Origin: Eumeta japonica
Taxonomy: Eukaryota; Arthropoda; Insecta; Lepidoptera; Psychidae
Direction: 5' to 3'
NCBI GenBank assembly: GCA_005406025.1
Contig: BGZK01000209.1
Coordinates: 310,001 to 374,000, forward strand
Length of the DNA stretch: 64,000 nt
The position numbers were made by a program, and so were the translations under genes. This document shows, in pieces, positions 60,781-64,000 of the stretch. Position 1 is the first letter of the stretch, and every line of letters starts with the position of its first letter. The notes below the pieces were generated by a model. The model saw only the letters and a list, made by a program, of their open reading frames with translations. It was not told the DNA's origin and ran no database searches.

Positions 60781-62389
60781 GACTTTCTACTATAATGGCT
60801 GTTACGTAAAAATGTTGACGAGACGTCGCCGTCTGAACCAAAGGCCTAATTTTCTATCTAGTAGTACGTTTCAAAATCTCACGTGACAGCGGATGACTCC
60901 CACTATGATATTCAATGGTACTCTTACGTTCTGCAAGAAGAGAGTCTGAATCTTATCAGTTCTTATTTTTAATCCCTTTTAGTTATGAAATTATCATTAT
61001 CATATACACACCGAATAGAGACAATTCTTTAACCCTACAAAACAAAAGCCAAGCATCTGCAATATACGAAAGTTGTTTGCCGTGTATTTTATATTTATAT
61101 ATATTAAGATGTGCACTTTCATTCTGTTTAACTCACATAATAAATAATGCATATATTATGCGACCCGTGTAACATTAAACCGCAAAGCTCACCTCGACTC
61201 AGCATATTTCTCCGTAACATAGCATTCCTTAACAAGAGAAAGTCGAAAAAAATTTTTTTTAATAAATCGAACGAGCAATTAAACAGTAATAATGATTCTG
61301 AAAATATCGATGTTGTGTCTAAAATTTCGGTTCACTTAAAAATAATTATCAGATAATCGTTGTTATTTTATTCAAACCTCAAAACACTATTTCGACAATT
61401 CTTAACAGTTACAAACCATTACTAAAATTTATAGCAGACTACAAATATCCCAATATCGGCATTATTTTGTAACAAAATCAATATATTTCAATATGGGTTG
61501 TTTATAACACAAATGAGCAAAGGTAAATTTTATCCTTCTATGTTAAAACTGAAAGCGTATCTACTGTTTATCTGAATGTTTAGTGTTTGGAGTTTTTTAA
61601 TGTCAATATTCAAGTGCGATTTGAACGATCTGTTCTTTATTTACCGTGGTAACTTACGTGGTAATTTACCGTGGACCTAAACTCGCGTAACACTAAAGTA
61701 TTTTTTTAATAATTATTTATACATATTAACTTCCTTACAAATTTTGCTATATATTTATCCTACAACTCATCTATCCTACTTTTATTCACTCTTTTTTTAT
61801 GGCCAGTTTTTTACTGAGCATGCTCATTATAGGATTGCGAAGCCATTATTACAAAGAAATGCATTATAGATGAAAAAACTACGTTGTTATACATTTTCCA
61901 TGTTTCCCGCGCAGAATACTTATAAACGCTTTAGCCGCCTGCGACTATTATTATTAAACTAGTGTAAACTAAAATGCATCAGCAGAAGAGCGTATCTTCA
62001 TGGCACTTACGTCCTTTTGTTGAGAAGCGCAGTTTTTCGGCAATAACTCAAAAACCGTATATCTGACCATGTTCAAAATCATTGTCCTTGAAAGTATTTA
62101 TTAAGCGTTACCTTCATTATTTTTTTCCATATTTTTTGGACATACGGCTTAGAAATTAGAGGGGGAGGGCCACAATTTCTGCAATTTTCGGAGCGATTAT
62201 TTCCGAAATTATTAACGTAATAAGAAACCTGCTTAAAACCTTCTTTTTTTTTAAAGAACTGTCGAAATATCTGCGATTCGTTGATGGTTGCTGAAATAAT
62301 TTTTTTTTCAGCTTCTGTTACATATTCTGTTAAATGTTATTTAACCACCGAATTAAGTAGCCGCTTATACAAGATACCTACACTATAAA

Positions 62390-62525
62390 TTTCATCAATA
62401 TACATCTATTCGGTTTTAAATAAAATGTCTGTGACATACGGACAGACGAATGGACGAACGGGCAAACATGACGAAACTATAAGGGTTCCGTTTTTGCCAT
62501 TTTGGTTTGGAACCCTAAAAACAGG
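62390..62525 (+). mobile_element. Retroposon tail with AGGGTTCCG/GGAACCCT ends
   Basis: GACATACGGACAGACGAATGG and GACGAAACTATAAGGGTTCC...GGAACCCTAAAAA: a tail that is widespread in insect genomes. AGGGTTCC and GGAACCCT form an 8-bp inverted pair. Non-coding. Confidence 0.65.
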
Positions 62526-62737
62526 ATATTGAAACGGTCTTCAAATCGAGGTTGTACATAATAATTTCACTATCTTAGATTCATTGGTATTGAACTAGTT
62601 TTGATTAAAGTATGAAATTTGAACAAAAAATACAAAAAATGTGTTCATGTCGAACGGTCCTAATAAGAAATTTTTGTGCCACGAATTTGGATTCTAGTGA
62701 GAAAACTGTTATCCTAATTATAAAATCGAATGCAAAA

Positions 62738-63060
62738 TTTACGAGGGGCAAACGAACATGCCACCAGAAAGTTAGTTGTCACCACTGCTCATGGACACTC
62801 GCAACTCCAAAGGAGTTACCAGTGCATTGTCGGCTTCTTGGGCAGGAACAGGACAAGTGGGTGGGTGGGGAGTGACTTGATGGAAAGGAAGAGAGTGGGG
62901 ACGATGGAGGTGGAATGGGTCACCAATTTTCTCACTCACTGGACGAAACGTAACAGCAGGAGCATTTAATACTGGCTCTCATGTATTCCGTGAGAGCCGG
63001 TGATCTATCTCGTCGGTCGAGTCGGCTCATCTTCGTGCAGCAGCCGAGTAATCACAACAT
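62738..63060 (+). mobile_element. Short retroposon, plus-strand copy
   Basis: Fourth copy of the family: ACGAGGGGCAAACGAACATGC, CATGGACACTCGCAACTCC, TACCAGTGCATTGTCGGC, a GGTGGGTGGGGAGTGAC purine-rich block, CTCACTGGACGAAACGTAACAG, CTGTGAGAGCC-like and CTCGTCGGTCGAG. Open frames across it are compositional. Confidence 0.72.
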
Positions 63061-63239
63061 GCTCTATCAAATGGCGAAAAAATTGTGAAACTTCTAACTA
63101 ATTTCAAGCATATATATTTACGATGGCTGATATCTATCTATTCCTACATTCCTAGAAGATTCCTTCATAGAACTATTTCGCATATATAAGGTCGGGAGTC
63201 TGAAAAAACAGTATGATTGTTGCTGTGTCAGATTTTTAA

Positions 63240-63540
63240 TCACCCCACCGCCGAGATACACCCTCCTACAACCTTTTCATTTCCAATCAAGGGGCTTAGA
63301 ACTTAAGCCCTTCAGGCTGGCCCAGTGAAGGTCGAGGACCGCTGACGGCCGTCGCCATCGATGCGATCACAACGTCCGGAACCGGCGGCTTAACGCGCTT
63401 TACGGGGCATGGAGCGAATCGTTTAGTTAGACTTAAATTAAAAACACATTGTTCACCGCTCATGGCCAGGATCGATCACCGTACATTTCGATCCGAAGAC
63501 GATGCTCTTAGCCACTGCGCCACCACCGCTCCTGAACGAT
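63240..63540 (-). mobile_element. SINE with tRNA-like head
   Basis: On the minus strand 63535-63461 reads GGTGGTGGCGCAGTGGCTAA (A-box-like) and then GTGATCGATCCTGGCC (B-box-like), the body continuing down to about 63240 through the complement of GGCCCAGTGAAGGTCGAGGA. The head-body order fits a SINE. The tRNA-like part does not fold into a functional tRNA. Confidence 0.55.
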
Positions 63541-63785
63541 AACTACATGTGTACGTGTACATTTAAACCAAGACTTTAAAAAATCTTAGTTGATACCCGG
63601 CAAAAAAAAACACAATGAAAACTTTTCCATTGCTACTATTTATGCACCTAACGAGCTATGAGGCCATTTTAATTGGGTTGCAGTCGCCTTCCTATTCACG
63701 AGGACAATTTTATTGCAACTAAAACTCGATACAATGCGCGTGCACCGTATGTAAATATAAATGCAAAGCATATTTATTGTACGCT

Positions 63786-64000
63786 ATAAAAACCGGACAA
63801 GTGCGAATAGGATTCGCAGCTGAGGATCCCGCACAAAATTAATTACGTGATATATGTATAACTACAAATTAACGATTTTCAGATTTTTTTCTTCACTTGT
63901 GCTATGAGAAGGTTTCTTATTACCAAATTTCATGATTCTAGGCTCAGAATTCTAGGTCCATGGGAAAGATCCTATAGATTTAAATTCCTTTAAAAGTATC
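63786..64000 (+). mobile_element. Retroposon of the CCGGACAAGTGCGA family, cut by window end
   Basis: Starts AAAACCGGACAAGTGCGAAT, GATTCGCAGCTGAGGATCCCG, and continues through CACTTGTGCTATGAGAAGG, CCAAATTTCATGATTCTAGG and TAGGTCCATGGGAAAGATCC to the window edge. I know this arrangement as a very common lepidopteran repeat. It is incomplete here. Confidence 0.65.

Larger units (their letters stand above)
58301..62389. other. Non-coding stretch
   Basis: No supportable gene. It includes an LTR-like segment at 58548-58800, a CpG-richer island at 58860-58980, an A-box/B-box-like SINE head on the minus strand at 60140-60215 (ATTCGAAACC near 60165), a CRE site at 60434, a 19-bp hairpin at 60516-60558 and a strongly CpG-rich block at 60640-60780. 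Frames at 60915-61356 are unrecognised and probably chance. Confidence 0.45.

Noticed and set aside
61147..61356. 69-codon plus-strand frame ending in an asparagine/serine/lysine-rich part
   Set aside because: Composition is what AT-rich DNA gives by chance, and there is no promoter or splice context.
1..64000. CRISPR array, operon or prokaryotic system
   Set aside because: Base composition, intron signals and retroposons are those of an animal genome; no regularly spaced identical repeats were seen.

Overview
This is animal nuclear DNA, most likely from a moth or butterfly. It is AT-rich, almost devoid of coding sequence, and uses intron and splice signals. It carries interspersed repeats that I recognise as typical of Lepidoptera: the CCGGACAAGTGCGA-type retroposon head, a short retroposon with the core CATGGACACTCGCAAC, non-LTR tails ending in strings such as GACAGACGG, and a mariner relic. 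These identifications come from memory of such repeats, not from a search.

One gene can be supported. A TATA box (3232-3239) and a TCAGT initiator (3262-3266), 32 bases apart, precede an untranslated leader whose first ATG (3509) opens a 14-codon exon. That exon ends on a consensus donor. A 5.25-kb phase-0 intron leads to a 178-codon second exon (8802-9338). The predicted product is a 192-residue, lysine- and arginine-rich protein with three KVKR motifs. I do not recognise it. Downstream of the stop lies a 1-kb AT-rich tandem array of about 232-bp units. Its hairpins covary between units (G-C in one type, A-T in the other), and it may lie in the 3' untranslated region.

The remaining roughly 54 kb has no gene I can support. 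It holds mobile-element debris: non-LTR reverse transcriptase relics at 15.7-16.1 kb and 56.2-56.7 kb, a mariner-like transposase relic at 57.3-58.3 kb, a PIF/Harbinger-like MITE at 21.7 kb, four copies of one short retroposon family, several tRNA-like SINE heads, and two almost identical 467-bp copies of an unnamed element at 23.5 and 36.0 kb with an older inverted copy at 6.1 kb. It also holds a striking number of perfect short inverted repeats with 1-10 nt loops, the best being a 31-bp stem with a 5-nt loop at 43132-43198.

Between the repeats are GC-richer islands of a few hundred bases (for example 0.85-1.07, 13.7-13.9, 27.95-28.35, 31.0-31.2, 36.9-37.3, 40.6-40.9, 43.4-43.6, 45.1-45.45, 58.9 and 60.35-60.8 kb). 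They resemble conserved regulatory DNA around a developmental gene. That is inference: conservation cannot be judged from one sequence.
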